Shown here: positions 35,604-44,874 of the stretch, one piece after another
How the letters are laid out: every line of letters begins with the position of its first letter
How positions within the stretch are numbered: the stretch's first letter is position 1
Assembly: GCA_021824175.1 (NCBI GenBank)
Contig: JAKALP010000008.1
Span: 62,001-126,000 of the forward strand
From: Deltaproteobacteria bacterium
GTDB taxonomy: Bacteria; Desulfobacterota; Desulfobacteria; Desulfobacterales; Desulfosarcinaceae
Length of the DNA: 64,000 bases
Reading direction: 5' to 3'
The notes under the pieces: generated by a model
The model's input: only the letters and a program-made list of their open reading frames with translations
Told to the model about the DNA's origin: nothing
Database searches by the model: none
Program-made: the position numbers and the translations under genes

Positions 35604-36862
35604 TTCAAAGTATTTCCGTAGTTGTTGCCCACCCCGAAGATATTGGCGAGTAGATTATTCAGCAGCCGTCGCAGCACCGTGTAGGAGTAATGCCGGCCAG
35701 CCACTCTGTAGTTGTGATCGGTCATCTTTTGGCGCAAATCCGGCGATTCCAGCACTTGCCGGACTTGCTGAACATTTTTTTTGGTCAGGTAGCCATCCAT
35801 GACGACCATGTCAAACCCCTTGGGCTCGATATCCCGGACAAAGATGGCATAGCGATTGACCAGCAAGGGCTTTCGGTAGTAGACCGCTTCCAGAAAAGCA
35901 TTGCCAAAGCCTTCGTACAAGCTGGGGTAGGTGATGAAATCAGCATGCGCGTATAGAGCCCCCAGCGTGGGTCGATCCGGGGCGTGCACCGAACGTGTGG
36001 CCACAAAACGCAGATCCACCCCGCGGTCCTGGGCAAAATCCTTGAGCCATTCGGCATATTCGAAACCCTCATCGCCGGCCGCGTGGGAGATGACCAGCTT
36101 GAAGTGCGGGTCGCGCAGCAGATGGACCAGTTCAACCGCGTGTTCGATGCCCTTGCGCTGTACCACGCGTGTGGGCTGCAGAATCAGGAAATCTTCCGGC
36201 GCCAGCCCGATCAATTTTCTGAAGTCGTGGGTATCCTTTTCATCGCATTGGGGTGGATTTTCAAAGTCCAACACATTTGGAATGACCATGGAGGAAATAC
36301 CGGTGCGCAAAGCCAGCTCTTCCTGGGCCGCGGAGTTGATGACCACATGCTCGATATGGGGCAGGTTAGGGGGAAAGGCCATGCGCAAGTAATCGCCCAC
36401 GGCATTGACCGCGTAGCGCGTGCGCTCCCAGTAGAAATCGTGGTGGTGGGCTACCGTGGGGATCTGGGTTTCAGCGATAAATTCCGTCATGGCCAGCCCC
36501 AGCGGCAGATGCATGGGAAGGGTCAGCAGATTTTCGGCCACCAGCATGTCGATCTTGAAGCGCTCGACGAAGGCATACAGGCCGTCTTTAATAAATGAGC
36601 GCAGCTTGTGAATAGCACGGGTCGCTTCCCGGCTGCGGCGCTTGCAGCCGAAAATCTCTTTTTCGATGGCGATGTTTCTTTCATGCTGAAAGAAAGCCTC
36701 GGGCACACAGAGGCTTTTTTGGGGGTCGTGGTCTAGTAGACCTGCAAACCAGTAACACTGATGGCCGGCCTGTTCAAAAATGGCTGCCCATTTAGAGGCT
36801 TCCAGGGAAACACCGTCCGTGCCCTCGAAACGGGTGGCCACGAATCCGATATTCTTTTTCAT
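35600..36862 (-). CDS. GT4 glycosyltransferase, mannosylglucosylglycerate synthase-like
   Basis: The 420-residue GT-B enzyme opens with MKKNIGFVATRFEGTDGVSLEASKW, in which GTDGVS forms the Gly-rich loop, and has QPTRVVQRKGIEHAV as the donor phosphate site and the E-x7-E region SLYEGFGNAFLEAV. From memory, this overall pattern resembles synthases that add mannose from GDP-mannose to glucosylglycerate. That assignment is an inference backed by the adjoining GpgS and phosphorylase genes, not proven. ATG 36862 is preferred because AGGAGG lies 4 bases upstream. It is transcribed away from the operon beginning at 36983. Confidence 0.75.
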   Translation of the reverse strand: MKKNIGFVATRFEGTDGVSLEASKWAAIFEQAGHQCYWFAGLLDHDPQKSLCVPEAFFQHERNIAIEKEIFGCKRRSREATRAIHKLRSFIKDGLYAFVERFKIDMLVAENLLTLPMHLPLGLAMTEFIAETQIPTVAHHHDFYWERTRYAVNAVGDYLRMAFPPNLPHIEHVVINSAAQEELALRTGISSMVIPNVLDFENPPQCDEKDTHDFRKLIGLAPEDFLILQPTRVVQRKGIEHAVELVHLLRDPHFKLVISHAAGDEGFEYAEWLKDFAQDRGVDLRFVATRSVHAPDRPTLGALYAHADFITYPSLYEGFGNAFLEAVYYRKPLLVNRYAIFVRDIEPKGFDMVVMDGYLTKKNVQQVRQVLESPDLRQKMTDHNYRVAGRHYSYTVLRRLLNNLLANIFGVGNNYGNTLN

Positions 36863-36892
36863 TCCGCCTCCTTCTGGCTTTAACATTGAAGG

Positions 36893-36921
36893 TTGACAAA
36901 CCCACCGTGATTTTCAACAAT
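36893..36921 (+). promoter_or_regulatory. Sigma-70 promoter of the glucosylglycerate operon
   Basis: TTGACA (36893-36898), a 17-base spacer and AACAAT (36916-36921) lie about 60 bases before the GT-like gene at 36983, in the divergent gap. The -35 is perfect and the -10 matches 4/6. Confidence 0.55.
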
Positions 36922-36982
36922 GCCGGTATGATCCTCTTTACGCGCGCCAGCCGGAAAATGAATCGAGCAGAGTGGGGGCAAC

Positions 36983-38389
36983 ATGAAGGTCGCCTTTATC
37001 CACTACCATCTCAAGACCGGTGGTGTCACCTCGGTGATCAAGCAGCAGGTGACGGCTCTCCACGACGTCTGCCAGACAATGATTCTGACCGGGGATCGCG
37101 GGCAGGGATCATGGCCCTGTCCGGTGGTGCAGATCCCCGAGCTGGGGTACGACCGGCTGGGCGCGAGCGCGCCGCCAGAGCAAATTGCCGCCAAGATCCA
37201 ACAAACCCTCATTGATGCGTGGCCTGGCGGATGCGATATCCTTCACATCCACAACCCCATCCTGGCCAAGAATAAACATCTTCTGCAGGTCATCAAACAG
37301 CTGCAACCGGCAGGGGTCAACCTTTTTCTTCAAATTCACGATTTCGCCGAAGAGGGCCGGCCCGGGGCCTATTTCAGTGAAGCCTATCCCCAGGATTGCC
37401 ATTATGGCGTGATCAATACCCGTGACGGCCGTTTGCTCATCATGGCCGGTCTCGAACCCAGCGGCGTGCACTGGCTCCCCAATGCGGTCGAGCCTTTGTC
37501 CGTGCAGGCCGGCCGGCAGCCGGAACCCATGGTGCTTTATCCGGTGCGCGCCATCCGCCGTAAAAATATCGGCGAAGCGATCCTGTTGTCCCTTTTCTTT
37601 GAAGACGGCCGCCGTCTGGCCATTACCCAGCCACCCAACAGCCCGGCGGATATGGCCAGCTACCAAGGGTGGCGGCAATATGTTTCCCAAAACAAACTCA
37701 AGGTAGAATTTGACCAGGGCCGGCAATTCGATTTCAGCGTTTTGATCAGCTCAGCCCAATCCATGCTCACCACCAGCATCACCGAAGGTTTTGGATTTTC
37801 TTTTCTGGAACCCTGGACCGCCGGCAAACTGCTCTGGGGACGCCGGTTGCCTGGCCCCTGCGCGGATTTTGAGGCCAACGGGGTTTTACTGCCAACACTT
37901 TATGATCGCATCGATCTCCCTTTGGATTGGCTGGATGCCAAACGTTTCCATGAACGATGGCGTGATGCCGTTATTAGCGCGGCCCATGCTTACGGGTACA
38001 CCATCGCGTCCGATACTGTGGAGCAAGGGTTCGCGGATATAACCCAGGGGGGCGTAGTGGATTTCGGCCTTTTGAATGAATACTTCCAGCGCCGGGTCAT
38101 CTCAAGGATTTTGGAAATACCCGCTGCGCGCGCGCAACTTCAGACCCTGAATCCTTGTCTGATAAAGCCGGGCCTCTTTGCCGAAGCAGACGCCTTGATC
38201 CCGAACAACAGGCGGGCCGTGGCGCGCCATTTCAATTTGCAGAGCTGCCGGCAACGCCTGTGGGCGATTTACGGGAAAGTCATCCGCCATCCGGTTCGGC
38301 ATCAGGTGAATAAAAAAGCATTGTGGGAAGCATTCTTCGATTTAAACCGTTTTTCGCTTCTGCAATGGGAGGCCTATGACGAGCGTTAA
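36983..38389 (+). CDS. GT4-like glycosyltransferase of the compatible-solute operon
   Basis: The 468-residue protein has a GT-B arrangement: KVAFIHYHLKTGGVTSVIKQQ at the start is a classic N-terminal acceptor loop, and TSITEGFGFSFLEPWTAGK contains the E-x7-E-like motif of retaining GT4 enzymes. The C-terminal 120 residues are an extension rich in Arg and hydrophobics, without clear match. It is the first gene of a tightly packed operon (HAD hydrolase, M20-like protein, GpgS), so it may extend glucosylglycerate with another hexose or act on a related glyceride. GGGG lies 6 bases before the ATG. Confidence 0.72.
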   Translation: MKVAFIHYHLKTGGVTSVIKQQVTALHDVCQTMILTGDRGQGSWPCPVVQIPELGYDRLGASAPPEQIAAKIQQTLIDAWPGGCDILHIHNPILAKNKHLLQVIKQLQPAGVNLFLQIHDFAEEGRPGAYFSEAYPQDCHYGVINTRDGRLLIMAGLEPSGVHWLPNAVEPLSVQAGRQPEPMVLYPVRAIRRKNIGEAILLSLFFEDGRRLAITQPPNSPADMASYQGWRQYVSQNKLKVEFDQGRQFDFSVLISSAQSMLTTSITEGFGFSFLEPWTAGKLLWGRRLPGPCADFEANGVLLPTLYDRIDLPLDWLDAKRFHERWRDAVISAAHAYGYTIASDTVEQGFADITQGGVVDFGLLNEYFQRRVISRILEIPAARAQLQTLNPCLIKPGLFAEADALIPNNRRAVARHFNLQSCRQRLWAIYGKVIRHPVRHQVNKKALWEAFFDLNRFSLLQWEAYDER

Positions 38390-39221
38390 AGAATTGTTCA
38401 AGCAGTATATCCGACCCCTGGAGCCGATTGCCACGGGCGTGGCGCCCCAGCTTTCCGGCATGCGGCGGTTTCAGGCCATCCTGTTTGATGTGTATGGCAC
38501 CCTGCTGATCATCGCGCCCGAAGAAATTGACGCTACTCAGCCTTCCAAACTACTGGCGGACATGCTCGGACGATATGGGATCAGAGACGCGCCGGCCCAA
38601 ATTATCGCGGCATTTCGAAATGCCATCGATCAAAGCCACCAAAAGGCGCATCAGCAGGGCGTTGACCATCCCGAAATAGATATCATTTCCATATGGCAGA
38701 CCGTTCTGGGGATCAAAAATCCTGAGGTGGCAAGCGCTGTTGCGCTCGAATATGAGTTGATCCACCATGCGGTTTACGCCATGCCGGGTCTCGCGGCTCT
38801 TTTGGCGACTTACCGCCAGGCTGGCGTGACCATGGGAATCATCTCCAATGCGCAGTTTTACACGCCGCCTTTGCTGGAGCATTTTCTGGGGGCCTCCCTG
38901 GCGCAATGGGGCTTTGATCCGCGCCTGATCTTCTTCTCCTGGCAATGGGGCCAGGCCAAACCGGCTTCATTAATGTTTCAAAAAGCCAAGGCCGTGCTGG
39001 CTCAGATGAATATCGCCGCTGAGGATACACTTTTTGTGGGCAATGACGTGGACAACGATATTGTGCCGGCCAAAGCCATCGGCTTTAAGGCCGCGCTGTT
39101 TGCCGGCGATCAGAGATCGCTGCGGCTCGGGGATAGGGCGGGTGGTCTTCAAGAATGCGCGCCCGATTTGACGATCACAGACCTGAGACAGTTAATCGCC
39201 GCAACCCGCGACGATGGATAG
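38376..39221 (+). CDS. HAD-superfamily hydrolase, candidate sugar-phosphoglycerate phosphatase
   Basis: The 281-residue protein shows HAD motifs: ILFDVYGTLL with nucleophile D38, IISNAQ as motif II, the lysine of GQAKPAS as motif III, and VGNDVDNDIVPAKAIG as motif IV. Motif I reads DxYGT, as in haloacid dehalogenases, in place of the DxDGT of most phosphatases. Still, position next to GpgS makes dephosphorylation of glucosyl-3-phosphoglycerate the natural proposal. It overlaps the preceding gene by 14 bases. The start is uncertain; a later ATG near 38460 would keep all motifs. Confidence 0.7.
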   Translation: MTSVKELFKQYIRPLEPIATGVAPQLSGMRRFQAILFDVYGTLLIIAPEEIDATQPSKLLADMLGRYGIRDAPAQIIAAFRNAIDQSHQKAHQQGVDHPEIDIISIWQTVLGIKNPEVASAVALEYELIHHAVYAMPGLAALLATYRQAGVTMGIISNAQFYTPPLLEHFLGASLAQWGFDPRLIFFSWQWGQAKPASLMFQKAKAVLAQMNIAAEDTLFVGNDVDNDIVPAKAIGFKAALFAGDQRSLRLGDRAGGLQECAPDLTITDLRQLIAATRDDG

Positions 39222-39238
39222 TTGCTCGGGAGGCTATC

Positions 39239-40405
39239 ATGGACCGATTTATCGATTTGTTGCCGGCCTTTGAGGCGGAGATTCGCAACATCCGCGAAAT
39301 TATTATCAGCAACATCGTGCTCATCGGCCAGGTGCCTGCGCCTACCTTTCATGAACAACGCCGGGCCCAACGCCTGGTGGAACGTCTGGCCGATTTTCAG
39401 GTGGATGAATGCACCATCGATGATTTCGGCAATCCCATCGCCATTATTCGCGGAACTTCCCCTTCCAGGCCGCCGATCTTTGTGGTGGCCCATCTGGATA
39501 CTTTTTCCCAGGATCAGGAAGAGAGCTACAATTTCCAAGTGACCGACAAGATTATCAGCGGCCCCGGAGTTTCGGATAACTCCGCCGCCGTGGGCGTGCT
39601 GGCCTCCTTGCCCGAAATTTTCCGGCGTCTCAAGCTTTGTTTTGAATCGGATATCGTTTTGGTAGCGCCCACGCTTTGCCTGGGCCGGGGCAACCTCAAG
39701 AGCATCCGCCGGCTCCTGCGCAATTGGGCCACGCCTATCCGCGGCGCCATCTGTCTGGAGAGCGTGGAGCTGGGGCGGCTCAATTACTACTCCGATGGCA
39801 TGATCCGCGGCGAGGTGGAGTGCAGCAGCATCGCCGCGGTGGACCCCTGGGAGCGCCACCGCAAACCCAATGCCATCCTGGTGATCAATGAGGTGATCAA
39901 TACCATTCTGAGCTTGCGGTTGCCGCAAAAACCGCGCTGCCAGATTGTCATCGGGAAGATCTCCGGCGGTTTTGATCATGGCAATATCGCCTATGAAGCC
40001 AAAATCGGCTTTGAAATCCGCAGCGACTCGGATGAGATGGTAAAGGATCTGTATGGTCAAATCCGCGACATCGTCGAAGAGTTCGACAAGCGGTTCGATG
40101 TCGAGCTCAAGTTGCAGCGCATCAGCAACCTCAACGCCACCCGGTTGCGGTACAATCACCCCTTGATCAAATGCGGTTCCCGGATCTTGGACCGGTTGGG
40201 GGTCGAGACGTTCAGCGAACCTTCCGAAACCGCTCTATCCATATTTCTTCATCGTCAGATTCCAGCTATTACCCTGGGTTTGACCCATGGCGACAATTTT
40301 CATCAGGATGGCGCCATGATCGAAATCGAGCCGCTGTGCAAAGGCATTTCCCAAATTCCGGCACTGATCATGGCCATGGATCATGGGGTGTGTGATGAAC
40401 AATAA
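39239..40405 (+). CDS. M20/M42-like metallopeptidase homologue lacking the catalytic Glu pair
   Basis: The 388-residue protein has the two-domain fold pattern of zinc exopeptidases. Metal ligands H85 in VVAHLDT, D113 in GPGVSDNSAAVG and E174 in ICLESVE are kept, and a late His is in LGLTHGDNF. The general-base position normally occupied by Glu-Glu reads APTLCLGRGN (143-152), with no acidic residue. It may therefore be inactive as a peptidase or act on a different bond. It lies inside the glucosylglycerate operon, 17 bases after the HAD gene and overlapping gpgS, so a role in that pathway is likely. GGGAGG precedes the ATG. Confidence 0.72.
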   Translation: MDRFIDLLPAFEAEIRNIREIIISNIVLIGQVPAPTFHEQRRAQRLVERLADFQVDECTIDDFGNPIAIIRGTSPSRPPIFVVAHLDTFSQDQEESYNFQVTDKIISGPGVSDNSAAVGVLASLPEIFRRLKLCFESDIVLVAPTLCLGRGNLKSIRRLLRNWATPIRGAICLESVELGRLNYYSDGMIRGEVECSSIAAVDPWERHRKPNAILVINEVINTILSLRLPQKPRCQIVIGKISGGFDHGNIAYEAKIGFEIRSDSDEMVKDLYGQIRDIVEEFDKRFDVELKLQRISNLNATRLRYNHPLIKCGSRILDRLGVETFSEPSETALSIFLHRQIPAITLGLTHGDNFHQDGAMIEIEPLCKGISQIPALIMAMDHGVCDEQ

Positions 40406-41363
40406 CTGGATCGAAGCCAATACCTTTCATCATTCCCAATTCAAGGAACTCCAACGCCTGGTTGCGGCCAAAGAGCGCAAGAATCTCTCCATTTCATTAT
40501 GCCTGCCGACCCTTAACGAAGAAAAGACCATTGCCAAAGAGATCGTGATCATGAAATCGGAGCTGATGACGCGTTACCCCTTGCTGGATGAGATCGTGGT
40601 TGTCGATTCGGGCTCCACTGATCATACGCGCGACATCGCCGCTTCCTACGATGTCCGGGTGGTGGAGGCCGATAATATTCTACCCCAGTTGGCAAAGTAC
40701 AAGGGTAAAGGGGAGAACTTATGGAAGGCGCTCTTCGTTACTGTCGGAGATATTATTGTCTACATAGACGCCGACATAAAAAATATTCATCACCGTTTTG
40801 CATACGGCCTACTCGGTCCGCTACTGCTCACCGACCATATTCGGTTCACCAAAGCCTTCTATGACAGGCCCATTGCCGAGGATACCAACAAGTACCGGCC
40901 ATCGGGCGGCGGCCGGGTCACTGAACTGGTGGTGCGCCCCCTGTTCTCGATGTTCATGCCGGACCTGACTCAGATCATGCAGCCGCTATCCGGTGAATAT
41001 GCCGGATACAGGTCTATATTCGAGAACATCCCCTTTCATATCGGCTATGGGGTGGAGACCGGCATGCTCATTGATATTCATGAAAAATGGGGGTTGGATG
41101 TCATGGCCCAGGTGGACCTGGACCGCCGGGTCCATCGCAACCAGGATACCAAGGCCTTGGGTCGCATGTCTTTTGTAATTATCAAGACCTTTTTAGACCG
41201 TATGGAACGATTGAGACGCATGGAGCTCAAACAGGAGCTTTTCGAAAGCATGATCCAATACGCATTGGCCGCGGGCAAACTGCAGGCCGAAGGCTCTATC
41301 CCCGAACGCTACGAGCGCCCACCGATTATCGAGCTGGCTGAATACCGGGAAAAATTTGTTTGA
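40395..41363 (+). CDS. gpgS: Glucosyl-3-phosphoglycerate synthase (GT81)
   Basis: This enzyme transfers glucose from an NDP-glucose to 3-phosphoglycerate, the first step of glucosylglycerate synthesis, a compatible solute and polysaccharide primer precursor. The 322-residue GT-A protein has SLCLPTLNEEKTIAKE, VVDSGSTD, the metal-binding D125-A-D127 in YIDADIKNIHHRF, and the acceptor/donor loop QPLSGEYAGYR, all hallmarks of GpgS. ATG 40395 overlaps the upstream stop by 11 bases, so translation is coupled; ATG 40383 would lengthen it by four residues. It is the last gene of the operon. The following glycosylation gene is convergent. Confidence 0.9.
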   Translation: MNNNWIEANTFHHSQFKELQRLVAAKERKNLSISLCLPTLNEEKTIAKEIVIMKSELMTRYPLLDEIVVVDSGSTDHTRDIAASYDVRVVEADNILPQLAKYKGKGENLWKALFVTVGDIIVYIDADIKNIHHRFAYGLLGPLLLTDHIRFTKAFYDRPIAEDTNKYRPSGGGRVTELVVRPLFSMFMPDLTQIMQPLSGEYAGYRSIFENIPFHIGYGVETGMLIDIHEKWGLDVMAQVDLDRRVHRNQDTKALGRMSFVIIKTFLDRMERLRRMELKQELFESMIQYALAAGKLQAEGSIPERYERPPIIELAEYREKFV

Positions 41364-41400
41364 AGTGAAGTTCAGTGTTTATGGTTGGCTTGCGGGGGCA

Positions 41401-44400
41401 TTAGCGGTTCTTGCGCCAAAGCTCCAGTGATGCGGAAATGCGGGCCATGGTACGGCTCCAGTCGTCGCCCAGGGGTTGGCGGAAGAGATGGGCCGTGGGA
41501 TACCACGGTGTCTGGGAGCGTTCCAGCAACCAGCGCCAGTCGGGCACGGCCGTCAGCAGAATCCAGACTTCCTTGCCCAGAGCGCCGGTCAGATGGGCCA
41601 CGGCCGTGTCAATGGAGATCACCAGGTCGAGGCACTCCACGGCCGCGGCGGTATCGCTGAAATCTTCGAATTCTTCTCCCCAGTTGGTCACTTTGAAATT
41701 GTATGGCAGGTGCGGGCTTTGGGCTTGGGCCGCTGCCGGACCTTTTTGAAGACCGATCCAATTGATGCCTTTGACAAAGGCCAGAGGCACGAGATCAGCC
41801 AGGGTGCAACTGCGCTCCTTGTAGGTGTCGTTGCCACCCCATACCAGCCCCACGTTCAATCCCTCTTCAGGCAGGCGTTTGCGCCACCGTTCGACTTTGG
41901 CGGGGTCGGCTTTCAGATAGGGGATATCATTGGGAACCGTGGCCGGGGTGGTCTTAAATATGCCGGGCAAGGAGCCCAGGGCGACATAGGTGTTGTAGTG
42001 CAGGGCAGGGGGGGTGTCGGCCGATAGCTCGATCAGTTCATCTACGCAAGACAACCCTTTGAACAAGTTGATCAGGGATCGCCGCGCTTCAAGGACCACC
42101 CGGCCGCCGCGCTCTTTGACTTTGGGCAGGTAGCGCACCATCTGAAGTGCGTCGCCGATGCCTTGTTCACTGTGCACCAGCAAGGTTTGCCCTTTAAATG
42201 ATTCTCCCAGCCACCGCTCGCCGTATAGCTCATGGGGGTAGTAGCGCCGGTGATCCTGGCACTCAAAGCGCCATTCATACCCTGGCCAGCCTTCTTCCCA
42301 TTGGCCCACCAGCAATCTGCAAATGGCCTGATTCAAATGAACTTCGGGATAATCGGGCTTGATAGCTAGGGCCTGCCTGAAGCAGTCATGGGCCTGATCA
42401 AGCAACCCCATCAAATGATAGGCGCGCCCCATGTTGTTCAAGGCCTTTGCATGCCGTGGATTGATCTGGATGGCCTGGGTGTAACAAGCTAAGGCCAAAT
42501 TGAGCTCGCCCTCGGAAAGGTGAATGGTGCCTAAATTGTAAAGGGCATCGGCATGCCGGGCGTTGATGCGCAGGGCATAGCGGTAGCATTCCGCCGCGCT
42601 TTTGAGATCCTTTTGGGCCTCTTTGACGACGCCCAGGTTATTGAAGATTTCGGCCAGATCGTGGTGCAACTCAATGGCTTGCTCATAGGTGGCGGCCGAT
42701 TGCTCGATATCGCCGTTCTGGAAAAGAGCCAAACCCAGATTGGCATAGGCCGGTTTCAATTGCGGATCCAGGCGCAGGGCGGTGCGATATGCCTCGATGG
42801 CCTGACTAAAACGGCCCTGGGCATGGCAGACGCTGGCTAATTCAAAGTGAGCCTCGGCCCATTTGGGTCGGATGGTGATGGCCTGTTGGAAGGATTTGAC
42901 CGCGGCCTCCAGCTCATCATTTTCCATGTGCCGCACCCCTTGATCGAAATAGACCTGGGCTTGGGCCGTGCTCGCGCCTGGGGCGGTTCGGGCCGGACCG
43001 CTCTCAAGCACTTCCTGATCCGGTACTTGGGCTGTGGTTAAATCTTTTAAAGCCGATAGCACATCCGCGATCACCTGACTCCAATCACCGGGTTCCTTCT
43101 GGCGGAAAAGGCGCGCCGTGGGGTACCAGGGCGAGTCATCGCGCGCCAACAACCAGCGCCAATCCGGCACAAAGGGCAACAGGATCCAGACCGGTTTGCC
43201 CATGGCGCCGGCCAGGTGCGCGGTGGCGGTGTCCACACTGATCACCAGATCCAGGTTGGCTATGACCGCGGCCGTTTCGCTGAAGTCGGGCAGTTCGTCA
43301 CCCAGGGGGGTAATCTTTTGGGTTTCGTCAAGGTGGTTCAACTGTTCGGTGGCTTCACCTTTTTGCAGACTGTAGAAATGGATTTGGGAAATGTTCCACC
43401 ATGGTCCCCAATCCGCCAGACGGCAGGCGCGTTTTTGATCGACCTGGCTGCCGGCCCACACAATGCCCACCCGTAACCCGTCTGCATTGAGACGGGTCTG
43501 CCAATGGGCTGTTTTTTGGGGATCGGCCTGGATATACGGGATATTGGCCGGCACTTTGGCCAGGGTGGTCTTCATGAGCAGCGGCAGGCTCATCAGAGGG
43601 ATAAAGCGCTCGAATTTGGCGGCTCCAGGGCTTTCGGGATTAAAAGCCAACACTTCATCCACGCATGGCAGTCGTTCAAGCAGCGGGACCAGCGGTGGGT
43701 GAACCTCCAGAAGTACCTTGCCGCCCAGCGCCTTAACCATCGGCAGATAGCGGCAAAAGTGCAACACATCGCCCAATCCTTGTTCGCAGTGCACCAACAG
43801 CCTTTCACCGCCAAAGGGCGAGCCATCCCAGCGGCGTGCTTTCAGCTTGTGCGGATATACCTGGTGAGCGCCGTCGCGCTTGAAACGCCATTCATAAGCC
43901 TGCCAGCCTTTGGCATAGTCGCCCTTTAACAAAAGGGCCACAGCCCTGTTGAAATGGGCTTCAGTGTAGTCCGGATCAGCTTGTAGGGATTGGTTGTAAT
44001 ACTCTATGGCTTCGTCGATATCTAACTGATCAAAAAGGGTTTTACCGATGTTGTTGAGCGCTTTGGCGTGGTCGGGCCGCTCAACCAGGATTTTTTTGTA
44101 GCAATTGAGTGCGGTTTGTAAATCCCCGGCGGCATGCACGGCATTGCCCAGGTTGAGCAGCGTGTCCGCATCCCTCGGATCAAGCTGCAGCGCTTGGCGG
44201 TAAGCGGCGATGGCTGCTTTTATGTCGCCATTGGCATGGCAGGCGTCACCCAGGCTGCGATGGTAGAAGGCCTGGTCGGGATTCAGTTGGATGGCCTTGG
44301 CAATCGCCTCTTGGGCTTGCCCAGGCCGTTTTTGCTCCAGACGCACCAATCCCAGCAAGTGGTAGGTATCGGCGTCATCTGGCTTTTGATCGAGGAGTTG

Positions 44401-44481
44401 AATGTAGCAGTTGGCGGCTTCCTCAAGACGTCCGTCATCGATGTGCTGGGCTGCAAGTGCGGCAAGTTCCAGAAGATCCAT
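41401..44481 (-). CDS. Giant TPR protein with two GT9-like domains
   Basis: The 1026-residue protein is a tandem duplication of one module. TPR repeats (about 1-190) lead to a GT9/heptosyltransferase-like GT-B domain (200-465), then a linker, TPRs (495-720) and a second GT9-like domain (725-1020). Each GT domain has LLVH(C/S)EQG(L/I)GD near its start and an ending of the form VDTAxAHLxGAxGKPVWILL..PDWRWLL. TPRs in such enzymes bind the protein acceptor, as in OGT. Flagellin O-glycosylation is the likely role given the flagellin operon and sigma-54 promoters nearby. It begins immediately after the TAA of the preceding small TPR gene. Confidence 0.8.
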   Translation of the reverse strand: MDLLELAALAAQHIDDGRLEEAANCYIQLLDQKPDDADTYHLLGLVRLEQKRPGQAQEAIAKAIQLNPDQAFYHRSLGDACHANGDIKAAIAAYRQALQLDPRDADTLLNLGNAVHAAGDLQTALNCYKKILVERPDHAKALNNIGKTLFDQLDIDEAIEYYNQSLQADPDYTEAHFNRAVALLLKGDYAKGWQAYEWRFKRDGAHQVYPHKLKARRWDGSPFGGERLLVHCEQGLGDVLHFCRYLPMVKALGGKVLLEVHPPLVPLLERLPCVDEVLAFNPESPGAAKFERFIPLMSLPLLMKTTLAKVPANIPYIQADPQKTAHWQTRLNADGLRVGIVWAGSQVDQKRACRLADWGPWWNISQIHFYSLQKGEATEQLNHLDETQKITPLGDELPDFSETAAVIANLDLVISVDTATAHLAGAMGKPVWILLPFVPDWRWLLARDDSPWYPTARLFRQKEPGDWSQVIADVLSALKDLTTAQVPDQEVLESGPARTAPGASTAQAQVYFDQGVRHMENDELEAAVKSFQQAITIRPKWAEAHFELASVCHAQGRFSQAIEAYRTALRLDPQLKPAYANLGLALFQNGDIEQSAATYEQAIELHHDLAEIFNNLGVVKEAQKDLKSAAECYRYALRINARHADALYNLGTIHLSEGELNLALACYTQAIQINPRHAKALNNMGRAYHLMGLLDQAHDCFRQALAIKPDYPEVHLNQAICRLLVGQWEEGWPGYEWRFECQDHRRYYPHELYGERWLGESFKGQTLLVHSEQGIGDALQMVRYLPKVKERGGRVVLEARRSLINLFKGLSCVDELIELSADTPPALHYNTYVALGSLPGIFKTTPATVPNDIPYLKADPAKVERWRKRLPEEGLNVGLVWGGNDTYKERSCTLADLVPLAFVKGINWIGLQKGPAAAQAQSPHLPYNFKVTNWGEEFEDFSDTAAAVECLDLVISIDTAVAHLTGALGKEVWILLTAVPDWRWLLERSQTPWYPTAHLFRQPLGDDWSRTMARISASLELWRKNR

Positions 44482-44739
44482 TTAGCTCTGTACCCTCGGT
44501 GCTGACGGCGTCATCAGAAGTTTCATCTCTGCCAGTGCTCGCTGGAGGTCGGGGTTGGAAGAGTCAATGGCAGCCGCGCGGTGAAGCAACTCGATGGCTT
44601 GCTTTACTTCATTGCGCGAGGCGGCCATTTGCGCCAAAGCGAGGAGGTAACTCGATTCGCTGAGTAACCCATGACGCAAACCTCCTCCGGGTCCCTGGTT
44701 AACCTTCAATGGAGCTCTATTTGGGTTAGTATCATACAT
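44482..44739 (-). CDS. Small TPR-like protein
   Basis: The 85-residue product has a 30-residue polar leader and then one to two helix pairs with TPR spacing (LLALAQMAASRNEVKQAIEL, DSSNPDLQRALAEM). It precedes the 1026-residue enzyme with TAAATG, so the two are co-translated. GGAG 8 bases before ATG 44739 supports this start over TTG 44757. It may be a separated first repeat block or an adaptor. Confidence 0.6.
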   Translation of the reverse strand: MYDTNPNRAPLKVNQGPGGGLRHGLLSESSYLLALAQMAASRNEVKQAIELLHRAAAIDSSNPDLQRALAEMKLLMTPSAPRVQS

Positions 44740-44759
44740 GGTCGCTGCTCCGTGCAAGT

Positions 44760-44874
44760 TTTTTGATGAGTGGGAAGGGGGTTAGGGACTGATGGACAAA
44801 GGGATTAAGGGACTGAGGGATAGAAGAGCTTCGTGGCTTTGGGGCTTTGTGCGAAAATCTTTTAGGCGCCATTC
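44760..44874. repeat. GGGACTGAGGGA-type simple repeats in the gap
   Basis: The short gap between two giant TPR genes contains degenerate GGGACTGATGGAC / GGGATTAAGGGACTGAGGGAT units. No promoter is clear here, so the small TPR gene may depend on read-through. Confidence 0.5.
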
